The notes: generated from the letters alone by a model not told the origin. A stretch of DNA of 14,059 nucleotides from Oscillospiraceae bacterium (GCA_022508865.1 JAFLUK010000024.1:1-14059); one strand, 5' to 3'. Positions 1 to 7,286 are shown, numbered from the stretch's first letter. Made by a program: numbers and translations.

Positions 1-1
1 T

Positions 2-328
2 AACGGCGCTGCAAAAAGTATGGACGAAGCCGTAAGAGTGCTTGTGTTTAAAAACGGCGAGCCTACCTTCTATGCGCAGAACAAGCACAACAGTGACGAG
101 CCGGAAGATGATTCAGCATTCCTGCCAAAGTCAATTGAAGAAAAGTCATGGATAAGCAAGACAAAAATAATGACAACAGAGAGCAAGGATTTTGCTCCCA
201 ACGATGTTGACAAATATACAATTGTAATGTGGGTAGAGGGTAATGACCCTGAATGTATCAATGACATTATGGGCGGTCATATGAAAATGTCTATGACCTT
301 TGAGGTTAAAGAAGACGAAGAAGTATAA
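2..328 (+). CDS. TasA-like secreted protein, C-terminal part (5' end outside window)
   Basis: The open frame runs in from the window edge (first codon at position 2) and stops at 326-328, so the protein is truncated only by the window; the ATG at 20 is an internal Met and not a credible start. The visible 108 residues are acidic and hydrophilic and end in a beta-rich segment with the motif MWVEGNDPEC (nt 227-256), followed by a short alternating hydrophobic stretch. The same W-x-E-G-x-D-x-x-C signature ends the 271-aa protein at 491-1306 and the 316-aa protein at 6317-7267. That makes this a paralogue of those SipW-dependent secreted proteins, presumably with an AWFT-type signal upstream. Role inferred: a surface or extracellular fibre-type subunit. 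The signal sequence cannot be seen, so the family call rests on the C-terminal motif and the neighbours. Confidence 0.7.
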   Translation, partial: NGAAKSMDEAVRVLVFKNGEPTFYAQNKHNSDEPEDDSAFLPKSIEEKSWISKTKIMTTESKDFAPNDVDKYTIVMWVEGNDPECINDIMGGHMKMSMTFEVKEDEEV

Positions 329-344
329 TTCATATTTATTTCAA

Positions 345-463
345 GGTGATTATCCATCACCACCAAATCAGTCCAAAATGCTCTGGGGCACGGTTTTAAT
401 GCTGACTAAAGCTTTGGAACAGAGTATTGGAATATAGTAAATTACCCCTTTGTGTTTTGGGGT
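345..463 (+). promoter_or_regulatory. Hairpin-rich leader upstream of the 271-aa secreted protein
   Basis: The 162-nt gap holds three possible RNA hairpins: GGTGAT/ATCACC (345-350 with 356-361), a 6-bp closing stem GCTCTG/CAGAGT with one G-U pair (380-385 with 420-425), and ACCCC/GGGGT (444-448 with 459-463). None is followed by a clear U-tract, so they are not typical terminators. I could not match the region to a known riboswitch class. It could be a structured 5' leader, an mRNA processing or stability element, or chance pairing. No convincing -35/-10 pair was found. Confidence 0.3.
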
Positions 464-474
464 CGAAAAATTTT

Positions 475-481
475 AAGGAGG
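475..481 (+). promoter_or_regulatory. Ribosome binding site AAGGAGG deciding the start at 491
   Basis: AAGGAGG lies 9 nt before ATG 491. An in-frame GTG at 452 has no such site at the right distance and would put 13 unlikely residues ahead of a good signal peptide, so ATG 491 is the preferred start. Confidence 0.85.
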
Positions 482-490
482 AATTCTCTT

Positions 491-1306
491 ATGAAAACAC
501 GTTTATTCACAAGAAAGAGAGCTTTAGTTTCTTCAGTAGCAATGCTTCTCGTTGCTATCATCGCTCTCGGAACAGCAACATTCGCATGGTTTACAAAATC
601 TTCATCAGCTACAGCAGAAGGAATTAATGTTTCTACAGTAAAGGCTTCTGACCTTAAGATTGCAAACTCACAATCAGGTTGGGTTGACTCATTCTCATAT
701 GCTTTTACTGATATATTAAAGCCTGCATCTTCTGCCAACGGTACAGCTTGGTTTACAGCAGAAGCTGCAGCAAAGAATGCACATACCGCTTCTGCCGCTA
801 ATGCTACAGACATTTCAAGCGATGTTACCGATTGGTCAGTTAAAACAGTTAACGGAACCGGTACTGCAACTGATACAAATAAGAATGGTTATATTTTCAA
901 AGAACAGCTTAACATTCAAAATGCTGGTGAAGCTACCATTAAGAATGTAAAAATTAAGTTTAGCCTTAATGAAGCTGCAGTGAATACAGGTAAAAAGTAT
1001 CTCCGTGTAGCAGTTGTTCCTGTTGATACAAAGGGCGGCACTCCAACAACATTCGCAAATTGTGTATATGCAGCAGGTGCTGATACAGCTGATGCATTTA
1101 CAAGTACTGCTAAAGCAACAACTACAGTTACTGCAAAATCCGGTGCAGATGCTACAGTTGCTGTTGGTGATCTTGATGAAGATGCTGAAAGATATTACAA
1201 CATTTATGCATGGTTCGAAGGACAGGATGAAGATTGCTACGACCTTAATGCTGGTAACTCAATAAGCGGTCTTACTTTCTCTGTTGTTGGTGAAGCTAGC
1301 AACTAA
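491..1306 (+). CDS. TasA-like/camelysin-type secreted protein with SipW-type signal peptide
   Basis: This is a 271-aa precursor. Residues 1-10 are basic (KTRLFTRKR), 11-30 form a hydrophobic segment, and TATFAWFT (28-35) matches the SipW-cognate signal class, in which cleavage is expected close to the AWF motif. The mature part is rich in Ala, Thr, Asn and Ser and has the look of a beta-sandwich secreted domain. A motif WFEGQDEDC at 241-249 recurs in paralogues in this window. In Bacillus, TasA and camelysin are processed by the SipW signal peptidase and form matrix fibres; by analogy this is a candidate fibre subunit. The SipW-type peptidase gene follows 73 nt downstream. The strong ribosome binding site fits an abundant product, but expression cannot be read from sequence. 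There is no sortase motif and no Cys-based lipobox. Family certain at the level of signal class; polymerisation is inference. Confidence 0.82.
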   Translation: MKTRLFTRKRALVSSVAMLLVAIIALGTATFAWFTKSSSATAEGINVSTVKASDLKIANSQSGWVDSFSYAFTDILKPASSANGTAWFTAEAAAKNAHTASAANATDISSDVTDWSVKTVNGTGTATDTNKNGYIFKEQLNIQNAGEATIKNVKIKFSLNEAAVNTGKKYLRVAVVPVDTKGGTPTTFANCVYAAGADTADAFTSTAKATTTVTAKSGADATVAVGDLDEDAERYYNIYAWFEGQDEDCYDLNAGNSISGLTFSVVGEASN

Positions 1307-1379
1307 ATAATTTATAAAAATATAGATTGCTATTTGTACTTAAGAATTAATTAAATGAATGAAACGGAGTCCCCTGTAA

Positions 1380-2129
1380 ATGAAAATGTTTAAGAAAATT
1401 GCAAATATAGTTATTGATATTTTAGTAGTATTAATACTCATAATATCAGCAACAATTTTGACACTGTCTTTAACTTCTCAGGACACGGGGACTCCTAACG
1501 TGTTTGGTTACACACTAAACACAGTGCAATCTGCCTCAATGGAGCCCGAAATGTACAAAGGCGACTTGGTAATTGGCAGATCCACACCTGCATATGATAA
1601 CTATGATGTTGGTGACATAGTATTCTTCCAAAGCTCTGCGTATAGCGAAGAGGAAGGATACGAAATAATAGTTGTAAAATGTCACAGAATTGTAGAGAAA
1701 AAAGAAGTTAACGGAGATTATAAATATCTCACAAAGGGCGATAATAACGAGGATACTGACGAGTCCATAGATGGTTGGATTTACTCTGAAAAAATTGTTG
1801 GAATATATCAGACCAAGGATTATCAGGGTAAAAAGTTAGACAACTTGGGTACTATTATTGATTATCTCCAAAGTTTTTGGGGCTTCTTCTTTGTTATTGT
1901 CCTTCCAATGATAATATTCTTTATCTATGAGCTTGTCAGAGTTCTTATGAACTTTGCAGCTTATAATAGAGAAAAAGCATTAGTGGCTGCACAGGAGGCT
2001 GCCCAATCGGCAGAACTTTCCGAACAGCAAAAGCAAAAAGCTATTGAAGAATACCTCGCTCAACAGGCGGCTCTTCAAAAGAATAAGGAAGAAGAACCTA
2101 TGAGTGAGCAGTCGGACAGTGCCGATTGA
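1380..2129 (+). CDS. sipW: SipW/ER-type signal peptidase I
   Basis: This 249-aa membrane protease should remove signal peptides from the AWFT-class exported proteins around it. A first membrane segment spans about 9-31. The catalytic Ser is in SASMEP (Ser53). The general base is His, not Lys, in KCHRIVE (His102), as in the archaeal/ER-type family that includes Bacillus SipW. YLTKGDNNEDTD (116-127) carries the conserved acidic residues (Asp121, Asp125). A second membrane segment lies at about 166-190. It is followed by a 59-residue Ala/Gln/Glu-rich tail, likely helical or coiled-coil and cytosolic, that is longer than needed for catalysis. CGGAG at 1365-1369 supports ATG 1380; the next Met, two codons on, is less well placed. 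Gene position between a substrate-like gene and the AAA+/coiled-coil pair supports a dedicated role. The sipW symbol denotes family rather than proven orthology. Confidence 0.9.
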   Translation: MKMFKKIANIVIDILVVLILIISATILTLSLTSQDTGTPNVFGYTLNTVQSASMEPEMYKGDLVIGRSTPAYDNYDVGDIVFFQSSAYSEEEGYEIIVVKCHRIVEKKEVNGDYKYLTKGDNNEDTDESIDGWIYSEKIVGIYQTKDYQGKKLDNLGTIIDYLQSFWGFFFVIVLPMIIFFIYELVRVLMNFAAYNREKALVAAQEAAQSAELSEQQKQKAIEEYLAQQAALQKNKEEEPMSEQSDSAD

Positions 2130-2209
2130 CATACTGAGCAGCATTCGCTGTTAAGACAGCCAGACCGAAGGTAAGATTAAAATGGTTAGGCTACTATTTA
2201 CTAAAACTA

Positions 2210-2252
2210 AATAAGTCTTTCCGGCGGGTCAGCAACGGCGGAAAGATTTATT
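2210..2252 (+). terminator. Long hairpin between the signal peptidase and AAA+ genes
   Basis: Arms 2210-2223 (AATAAGTCTTTCCG) and 2239-2252 (CGGAAAGATTTATT) pair over 14 bp with one G-U, closing a 15-nt loop. No uninterrupted U-run follows the stem, so it may be a weak or partial terminator, or a processing/stability hairpin. It sits in the 225-nt gap before the AAA+ gene; nothing else convincing was found in that gap apart from the GGAG ribosome binding site at 2341-2344. Confidence 0.5.
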
Positions 2253-2354
2253 GATAGTTTGCAAAAAACAAACAAATTTTCAGAATTATTAAATTAACCC
2301 TGATGGGTATTTTGGTAGAACTTTTTTAAGAACAGACAAAGGAGTAGAACCCTT

Positions 2355-3887
2355 ATGGATACAGTATTCAAATTTTTATATGAATTCCTCGGACAGTTTT
2401 TCTCATCATTATGGAGCATTTTCGTAGGAATTGGAAAGGGTATTGTTGGTATGTTTGATTTTCCGGCATACGGCAATGTCATTGACGACTATACAACTGA
2501 ATTAGGAGGACTTGAATGGGTAATTGCCATTTTTGCAATGCTTGTTCTTGCGGCTGTGCTTGTATTCATAGTATTTCTTGTGGTTCTGTCATTAAAAAAG
2601 TTTTTCCGCTACAAGAGAAAAGTTAAAGATACAGGCGATTTGGTTTCCGAGGTTAATCACCTGACAAAAGAGGTTATGCGTCTTAACCTTGAAAAGGATA
2701 AAATTCTTTCTATGAAGGTTAGCCAGATTGGTCTTAATCCTAATGAAATATCCGAGCTTACCGGTGAAGAGATGGATGCTCTTACTAATGGTGAAGATGA
2801 AGAGACAACACAGCGTTTCTACAAACTGTGCTACATAGATTCTACTTGGGCAGATTATCAGCCGCCTGAATACGATATGAATATATCTCTAGAAGAATTC
2901 TGTGATCGTTTCAGACTCTTCGCTTGCTCAAGACTTGGTCTTTACTATGATATCCGTCTTATCAGATATTTTGTTGCTTCATTTGGTAGTAACAGGCTTA
3001 TCATCTTACAGGGTATTTCCGGTACAGGTAAAACTTCACTTGCACGTGCATTTGGTAAGTTTGTATGTAATGACTCGGTAATCACACCTGTTCAGCCATC
3101 ATGGCGTGACAGAACAGAGCTCTTTGGTTACTTCAATGAATTTACAAAGAGATTTAACGAAACAGAACTTCTTCGTGCTATGTACGAAGCTACATATAAT
3201 GAAAATATCTATTTGGTAGTATTGGACGAAATGAACATCGCCCGTGTTGAATACTACTTTGCAGAAATGCTTTCAATTCTTGAAATGCCTGACAAGGACG
3301 AATGGGTTATCTCAATGGTTCCAAATGTATGGCCTGACGATCCAAAGCACTTTGACCAGGGTAACTTTACATTACCTCCAAATATGTGGTATTTGGGTAC
3401 AGCCAACAACGATGACTCTACATTTGCAATTGCCGATAAGGTTTATGACCGTGCAATGCCAATTGACATTGACAGCAAGGGTACTCCATTTGAAGCTCCT
3501 GATACAGAGCCTGTAATGATGAACTATCGTTACTTTGAACAGCTCTTTGAAAACGCAAAGAATGAAAGACCTGTTTCTCCTGAACTTCTTGACAAGCTTG
3601 AACAGCTTGACGACTATGTTATCGAGCATTTCCGTATAGCTTTCGGTAACCGTATTATGAGACAGATTAAGTCCTTTACTCCTTGCTACGTTGCTTGCGG
3701 CGGTAAAGAGGTTGACGGTCTTGACTATGTTTTGGCACGTAAGATCTTTAGAAAATTTGAGTCTCTCAACCTTTCTTATATCAGAGATGAAATTGATGGT
3801 CTTGTTGCATTTATGGATCATCTCTATGGTGCTGAAAACATGGGTGAAAGTAAGGCTTACTTGAGAAGACTGCAGAAGATGGTTTAA
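2355..3887 (+). CDS. Membrane-anchored McrB-like AAA+ ATPase
   Basis: This 510-aa protein begins with an amphipathic hydrophobic stretch (about 5-35) and a strong membrane segment (about 53-80) followed by basic residues (KKFFRYKRK), which should put the rest in the cytosol. A short helical, acidic linker leads to an AAA+ module. Walker A is GISGTGKT (220-227). PSWRDRTELFGYF (248-260) resembles the segment after Walker A in McrB-like ATPases. Walker B is YLVVLDEMN (286-294). The sensor-1 region is YLGTANNDD (346-354) and a likely arginine finger is VYDRA (363-367). The McrB GTPase signature MNxxD is replaced by ANNDD, so ATP rather than GTP is the likelier nucleotide. No DNA-binding or nuclease domain was recognised. 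GGAG at 2341-2344 supports ATG 2355. The DUF2357-like coiled-coil gene follows directly and is the likely partner. Role inferred: a mechanochemical component at the inner membrane face serving the surrounding secretion genes. Confidence 0.85.
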   Translation: MDTVFKFLYEFLGQFFSSLWSIFVGIGKGIVGMFDFPAYGNVIDDYTTELGGLEWVIAIFAMLVLAAVLVFIVFLVVLSLKKFFRYKRKVKDTGDLVSEVNHLTKEVMRLNLEKDKILSMKVSQIGLNPNEISELTGEEMDALTNGEDEETTQRFYKLCYIDSTWADYQPPEYDMNISLEEFCDRFRLFACSRLGLYYDIRLIRYFVASFGSNRLIILQGISGTGKTSLARAFGKFVCNDSVITPVQPSWRDRTELFGYFNEFTKRFNETELLRAMYEATYNENIYLVVLDEMNIARVEYYFAEMLSILEMPDKDEWVISMVPNVWPDDPKHFDQGNFTLPPNMWYLGTANNDDSTFAIADKVYDRAMPIDIDSKGTPFEAPDTEPVMMNYRYFEQLFENAKNERPVSPELLDKLEQLDDYVIEHFRIAFGNRIMRQIKSFTPCYVACGGKEVDGLDYVLARKIFRKFESLNLSYIRDEIDGLVAFMDHLYGAENMGESKAYLRRLQKMV

Positions 3888-3895
3888 TAATTATG

Positions 3896-3928
3896 CCTCT
3901 CCCAAATAATAATACCTTTTGGGAGAGG
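3896..3928 (+). terminator. Hairpin after the AAA+ gene
   Basis: CCTCTCCCAAA (3896-3906) and TTTGGGAGAGG (3918-3928) form a perfect 11-bp stem with an 11-nt loop, 8 nt past the AAA+ stop codon. It is followed by TTGAGTTGTATTTTT, where the U-run is displaced, so termination is probably partial. It would lower expression of the downstream genes relative to the AAA+ gene, or protect the 3' end of the upstream message. Confidence 0.6.
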
Positions 3929-3959
3929 TTGAGTTGTATTTTTACAAAATTTATATAAT
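3929..3959 (+). promoter_or_regulatory. Possible sigma-A-type promoter before the coiled-coil gene
   Basis: A perfect -10 box TATAAT is at 3954-3959. The best -35 candidate, TTGAGT at 3929-3934, is 19 nt away, which is longer than ideal. The expected transcript start would lie almost on the ribosome binding site, giving a very short leader, so this may be chance in an AT-rich gap. Confidence 0.25.
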
Positions 3960-3965
3960 ATAAAT

Positions 3966-3971
3966 GAGGTG
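3966..3971 (+). promoter_or_regulatory. Ribosome binding site GAGGTG deciding the start at 3978
   Basis: GAGGTG is 6 nt before ATG 3978. The in-frame GTG at 3969 lies within this site and therefore cannot be served by it; ATG 3978 is preferred. Confidence 0.8.
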
Positions 3972-3977
3972 TACTCT

Positions 3978-6293
3978 ATGGGCAAAAAACTGAATAAATT
4001 GTACCGTGCATACTACGAAATGCAGGAAACCCTGAAGGATGATTACACCTTTAATTACTATAAGGACGGTATGGAAAGGGCCGACAATGGAGAGGATATT
4101 CACAAGGGTGAGGTTTTCTCTCGTAACATTGATATGGACTGGGTAGAAGCTATTGAGTATGCGTTGCCGTATATCCAAAATGCCGTTGACGAAATGCGCA
4201 GAACAATCATGACAGAGGAAGAGATTGTTAATGTGCAGAAGATAAAGAAGGTTGGTCCCGACACAGTTAAGCACCTGTCTTCTCATGCAAACTTTATTGC
4301 AAAAATTGATGACCACGGTGACGTTGTGCCCAACAAGCTGCTGAATGTTCGCAGAGAGGACACCTTTAATATCTACGAAAACAGAATGCTAAAAACACTT
4401 CTTGAAAATATTTCAAGATTTATTTCCTCACGTTTTGCAAAGTTGAGAGAAACTCCCGACGACGCTATCTATGAAATTCATATGAAGCGTGATGTTGACT
4501 ATCATGGTCAGAAGATTGAGTTTAACTTTGATTTTTATGATGAGAACCATGAGGTTGACCGCTTTGATTTTGACGAAGAAAATTTAGAGAATCTGACTGA
4601 CTTTGCCCGTGTTGTAAGAATAAGAGAGATTACCCAGGGTATTCTTAACAGCCAGTTAATGCAGGAACTGAAGAATTGCGAAGAGGTTCGCTCACCTCTT
4701 ACAATGACCAACCTGCTGAAAAAGAATCCAAACTATAAGGAAGCTGTTCAGCTTTGGACCTTCCTTGAAAAATATCAGAAGCCCGGTTTTGTTGTTGAAG
4801 AAAATAAATTCGACGGCGACATGGAAAAAGATGTTAAGGACGAAATTTACAGCTTAATGAGCTACAATCGTTTCGTTATGGACATCACTCAAAACCCCGG
4901 TCTGAAAGAGATGCTTCACGAAAAGTATCTTGAAGAAAAAGCAGAAGAAGCAAGACGAGCCGCTAACCCTGACTCAAAAATGATGAAGGCTTATGAAGAA
5001 AAAATTAAGGCTATTCGTCAGGAAGAGATGAATCTGCGACTTCAGGAAATTCGTGAAAGAGAAGCAGAAATTCACAAGCTGAAAGCTACAGTTGCACAGT
5101 TGAATATGACTCTTCAGCTTCGTGAACAGCAGATAAAAGAGCTTACACACCAACTTGAACAGGCTCGAGAAGAAATTGAAAATCTCAAAAAGACCATTAT
5201 GGAACTTGAGGACGAAATCGAAAGACTCAAGGCAGAGATTGAAAGACTGCTGGGCATTATTGAGGAGCAAAAGAAGCGTATTGCAGAGCTTGAAGCAGAA
5301 GTTGAAAGACTTACTGCAGAGCTTGAAGTAGCAAGGGCAGAAATTGCAAGACTGCAAGAGGTTGAAAGAGAGTTAAGAGCAGAAATCGACTCTCTCAATG
5401 CAGAAATTGCAAGACTTAATGAAGTAATCAAAAAGTTGGAGGCAGACATTGCCGAAAGAGATAGAATTATTGCTGAACAAAAGCAGCAGATTTCTGACTT
5501 GCACGGCGAAATAGCTTCCCTTAACAATACAATTGAAAATGAACGTCAGCAGCACACTGCTGAGATTAACAGAATAAATACAGAGCATACAAATGAGATT
5601 AACTCTTTGAATGAACAGCACAAGGGCGAGATTGCAAGTCTTAATGACAAGCATGCTTCTCAGGTTCAGATTTTGAAGGATAGTCACAGTGCGGAGGTTC
5701 AGTCATTGAACAGCAAGCATACAACTGAAATTGAAAAAATGAACAATGAAAATCAGGCAAAGATTACTTCTATGAATGATGACTTTGCAAAGAAGATGTC
5801 AAAGGCAGAGCAGTCACATCAGAAAGCTCTTGAAAAGCAAAAGGCTGACTTTGAAAATGATAAGGAAGCCCTTAATAAGGCTAACGAAAAGCAACAGAGA
5901 CTCTTTGATGCTAAAGTAGAGGTTCTTAAGGACGATAACGAAAAAGCAATTAAAAAATTGCAGGATAATCAGTCCAAAGAAATTGAAAAGCTTCAGAAAA
6001 ATGCTGCCGACTCCCTTGAAAAAGAGAGAAAGCGTCACGATAGTGAAATCCAAAAGGCTAATAAGCTGAAGGATAAGGCATATTCAGAGGAAGAAAAAAA
6101 GTTTAATCAAAAGCTAAAAGACCTTGAGAAAAGACTTGAAAAAGAGTATAATGATAAGGTAAAAGCTATTGAAGAGCAGTCTGCAAAGAGAATCAAAGCA
6201 GAAAAACAGGCCGCCAATGAAAAGATAAGAAAAATCAAATTAAAAGCAAAGAAAAAGCTCTTTACAGCCGAAGAATTATCCGATATTAAATAA
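3978..6293 (+). CDS. DUF2357-like N-terminal region fused to a very long coiled coil
   Basis: The protein has 771 aa from ATG 3978. Residues 1 to about 310 are globular. The segment NIYENRMLKTLLENISRF (131-148) and the later NPNYKEAVQLW (250-260) resemble the DUF2357/DUF524 proteins that accompany McrB-like ATPases; I judge this by motif only. Those relatives often carry a PD-(D/E)xK nuclease region, but none is visible here. Instead residues about 310-760 are continuous coiled coil. Up to about 520 it is heptad-like with Leu/Ile, Glu, Arg and Lys. From 526 to 602 there are seven exact 11-residue units, six starting with His. The last part is strongly basic (KIRKIKLKAKKK, 749-760). There is no signal peptide, membrane segment or Walker motif, so it is cytosolic and not an SMC protein. 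It lies 90 nt after the membrane AAA+ gene and is its likely partner. Role inferred: an elongated scaffold or tether. Function unknown. Confidence 0.8.
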   Translation: MGKKLNKLYRAYYEMQETLKDDYTFNYYKDGMERADNGEDIHKGEVFSRNIDMDWVEAIEYALPYIQNAVDEMRRTIMTEEEIVNVQKIKKVGPDTVKHLSSHANFIAKIDDHGDVVPNKLLNVRREDTFNIYENRMLKTLLENISRFISSRFAKLRETPDDAIYEIHMKRDVDYHGQKIEFNFDFYDENHEVDRFDFDEENLENLTDFARVVRIREITQGILNSQLMQELKNCEEVRSPLTMTNLLKKNPNYKEAVQLWTFLEKYQKPGFVVEENKFDGDMEKDVKDEIYSLMSYNRFVMDITQNPGLKEMLHEKYLEEKAEEARRAANPDSKMMKAYEEKIKAIRQEEMNLRLQEIREREAEIHKLKATVAQLNMTLQLREQQIKELTHQLEQAREEIENLKKTIMELEDEIERLKAEIERLLGIIEEQKKRIAELEAEVERLTAELEVARAEIARLQEVERELRAEIDSLNAEIARLNEVIKKLEADIAERDRIIAEQKQQISDLHGEIASLNNTIENERQQHTAEINRINTEHTNEINSLNEQHKGEIASLNDKHASQVQILKDSHSAEVQSLNSKHTTEIEKMNNENQAKITSMNDDFAKKMSKAEQSHQKALEKQKADFENDKEALNKANEKQQRLFDAKVEVLKDDNEKAIKKLQDNQSKEIEKLQKNAADSLEKERKRHDSEIQKANKLKDKAYSEEEKKFNQKLKDLEKRLEKEYNDKVKAIEEQSAKRIKAEKQAANEKIRKIKLKAKKKLFTAEELSDIK
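5553..5783 (+). repeat. Seven 33-bp units encoding an 11-residue (hendecad) coiled-coil repeat
   Basis: Seven consecutive 11-codon units cover residues 526-602 of the coiled-coil protein. The consensus is H-x-x-E-[IV]-x-x-[LM]-N-x-x. His begins units at 526, 537, 548, 559, 570 and 581, and Asn replaces it at 592. The DNA units have diverged, so the period is kept at the protein level. An 11-residue period is typical of coils with little or opposite supertwist compared with heptad coils. Confidence 0.9.
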
Positions 6294-6316
6294 ACAAGTT
6301 TACTTGTGAGGAAAAT

Positions 6317-7267
6317 ATGAAAGACAACAATAAACTTAATGAACAGAAACGCAAGTTAGGTTCACTGCTTTCTAAAAATTTAATAGTTATTTCTGTCGCA
6401 ATCATTGTTGCCCTCACAGGAGTAATAGCTTGGTTTACTCGCTCCCAAACAGCACCTGCTGACGGCGTTAATGTTAAGTGTGAGGTTCCGGATGGCTTGG
6501 AAGTTGCCGTTGTAGCACCGGGTGCTACTCCCACAGAGGACGATTACAAGAAAAGTCTACTGGGTGACATAAATCTTAACAAAGAAGATTACCCATTTTT
6601 GGAAAACCTTGAATTTGTTGAAGTTACAAGTGATGGTGTTGAATTTGTAAAACCTGCCTTGATTCAGGGTAGCGATGGTGCGTATCCAAACACTGACCCA
6701 AGTTCAGAGTGGTCCCTTGCAGAACCAAATAAAGAATATCTTTGTTTTGATTTGTATATGAGAATGAACAGTTCAAACGCTGTTTATTTGGATGGTGACA
6801 CTACTATCAAACCTGTTTCTGATACATTGATAGGACCTGATTCTCAGAATAAAAGTGAAGCTGGCAATTTTTCACGAGATTGTTTGGTTGGTGCGGCAAG
6901 AATGTCGGTAACCGGCGGTACAGCAGGTGAAAATATCCTTTGGATTCCGGCTCCCAATATTTTCTACGATTCAGCGTCAAGAAATATGTATATAGATAGA
7001 ACCAGTGGTGATTCTTTTACCCATAGTTATTATACATCAGGCAAGGTATTGAAGACAGCAGCCGCTATTGCAAATACAGGAAATACCTATAAGTTAGGTA
7101 AATCTGCAGGAAAAAACAGAAAAATTGCTGACCTTATAAAGAGCGGCGACAAGTATGTTGCTCACAGAAGAATAAGTGTTTGGATTGAGGGTCAGGATGA
7201 CGAGTCAAGATTTGCATTAGTTAATGGTTTCTTCAAAATGCAGTTGAAATTATCACTCAATCAATGA
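6317..7267 (+). CDS. TasA-like secreted protein with SipW-type signal peptide
   Basis: This 316-aa precursor has a hydrophilic, basic N-terminus (1-20), a hydrophobic segment at about 22-38 and IAWFTRSQTAPADG (37-50), the SipW-class motif, with expected cleavage near there. The mature part lacks recognisable enzyme residues and ends in SVWIEGQDDES (287-297) plus an amphipathic beta strand. This mirrors the C-termini of the proteins at 2-328 and 491-1306, except that Ser replaces the Cys. It begins 23 nt after the coiled-coil gene, with GAGG at 6308-6311 5 nt before ATG 6317, so it is probably co-transcribed with that gene. It starts a run of four secreted-protein genes with short gaps. Role inferred: a surface fibre or fibre-associated subunit. 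No sortase signal, lipobox or carbohydrate-binding module was recognised. Confidence 0.8.
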   Translation: MKDNNKLNEQKRKLGSLLSKNLIVISVAIIVALTGVIAWFTRSQTAPADGVNVKCEVPDGLEVAVVAPGATPTEDDYKKSLLGDINLNKEDYPFLENLEFVEVTSDGVEFVKPALIQGSDGAYPNTDPSSEWSLAEPNKEYLCFDLYMRMNSSNAVYLDGDTTIKPVSDTLIGPDSQNKSEAGNFSRDCLVGAARMSVTGGTAGENILWIPAPNIFYDSASRNMYIDRTSGDSFTHSYYTSGKVLKTAAAIANTGNTYKLGKSAGKNRKIADLIKSGDKYVAHRRISVWIEGQDDESRFALVNGFFKMQLKLSLNQ

Positions 7268-7280
7268 TATAATAGATAAG

Positions 7281-7286
7281 AAAGGA
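7281..7286 (+). promoter_or_regulatory. Ribosome binding site AAAGGA deciding the start at 7297
   Basis: AAAGGA ends 10 nt before ATG 7297. The in-frame GTG at 7288 is one base from this site, too close for initiation. Confidence 0.75.

Noticed and set aside
414..438. TTGGAA and TATAGT as a promoter for the 271-aa protein
   Set aside because: The spacer is only 13 nt, too short for a sigma-A promoter, and the boxes are imperfect.
345..470. c-di-GMP riboswitch in the leader
   Set aside because: The conserved core sequences of the two known classes were not recognisable; only simple hairpins can be supported.
442..813. Reverse-strand open frame opposite the 271-aa protein, and similar antisense frames over other genes
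   Set aside because: No ribosome binding site or recognisable protein features; each is fully explained by the codon pattern of the well-supported + strand gene.
2355..6293. A standard McrBC type IV restriction/defence system
   Set aside because: No recognisable nuclease motif or modified-DNA-binding domain, the ATPase is membrane-anchored without the MNxxD motif, and the context is secretion. A defence role is not excluded but is not supported.
3978..6293. SMC/Rad50-like protein because of the long coiled coil
   Set aside because: No Walker A, Walker B or signature motif at either end, and no hinge between two coil arms.
6294..6307. ACAAGT/ACTTGT inverted repeat before the 316-aa protein gene
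   Set aside because: Short, with a two-base centre and no U-run; could be an operator half-site pair but is too common in AT-rich DNA to call.
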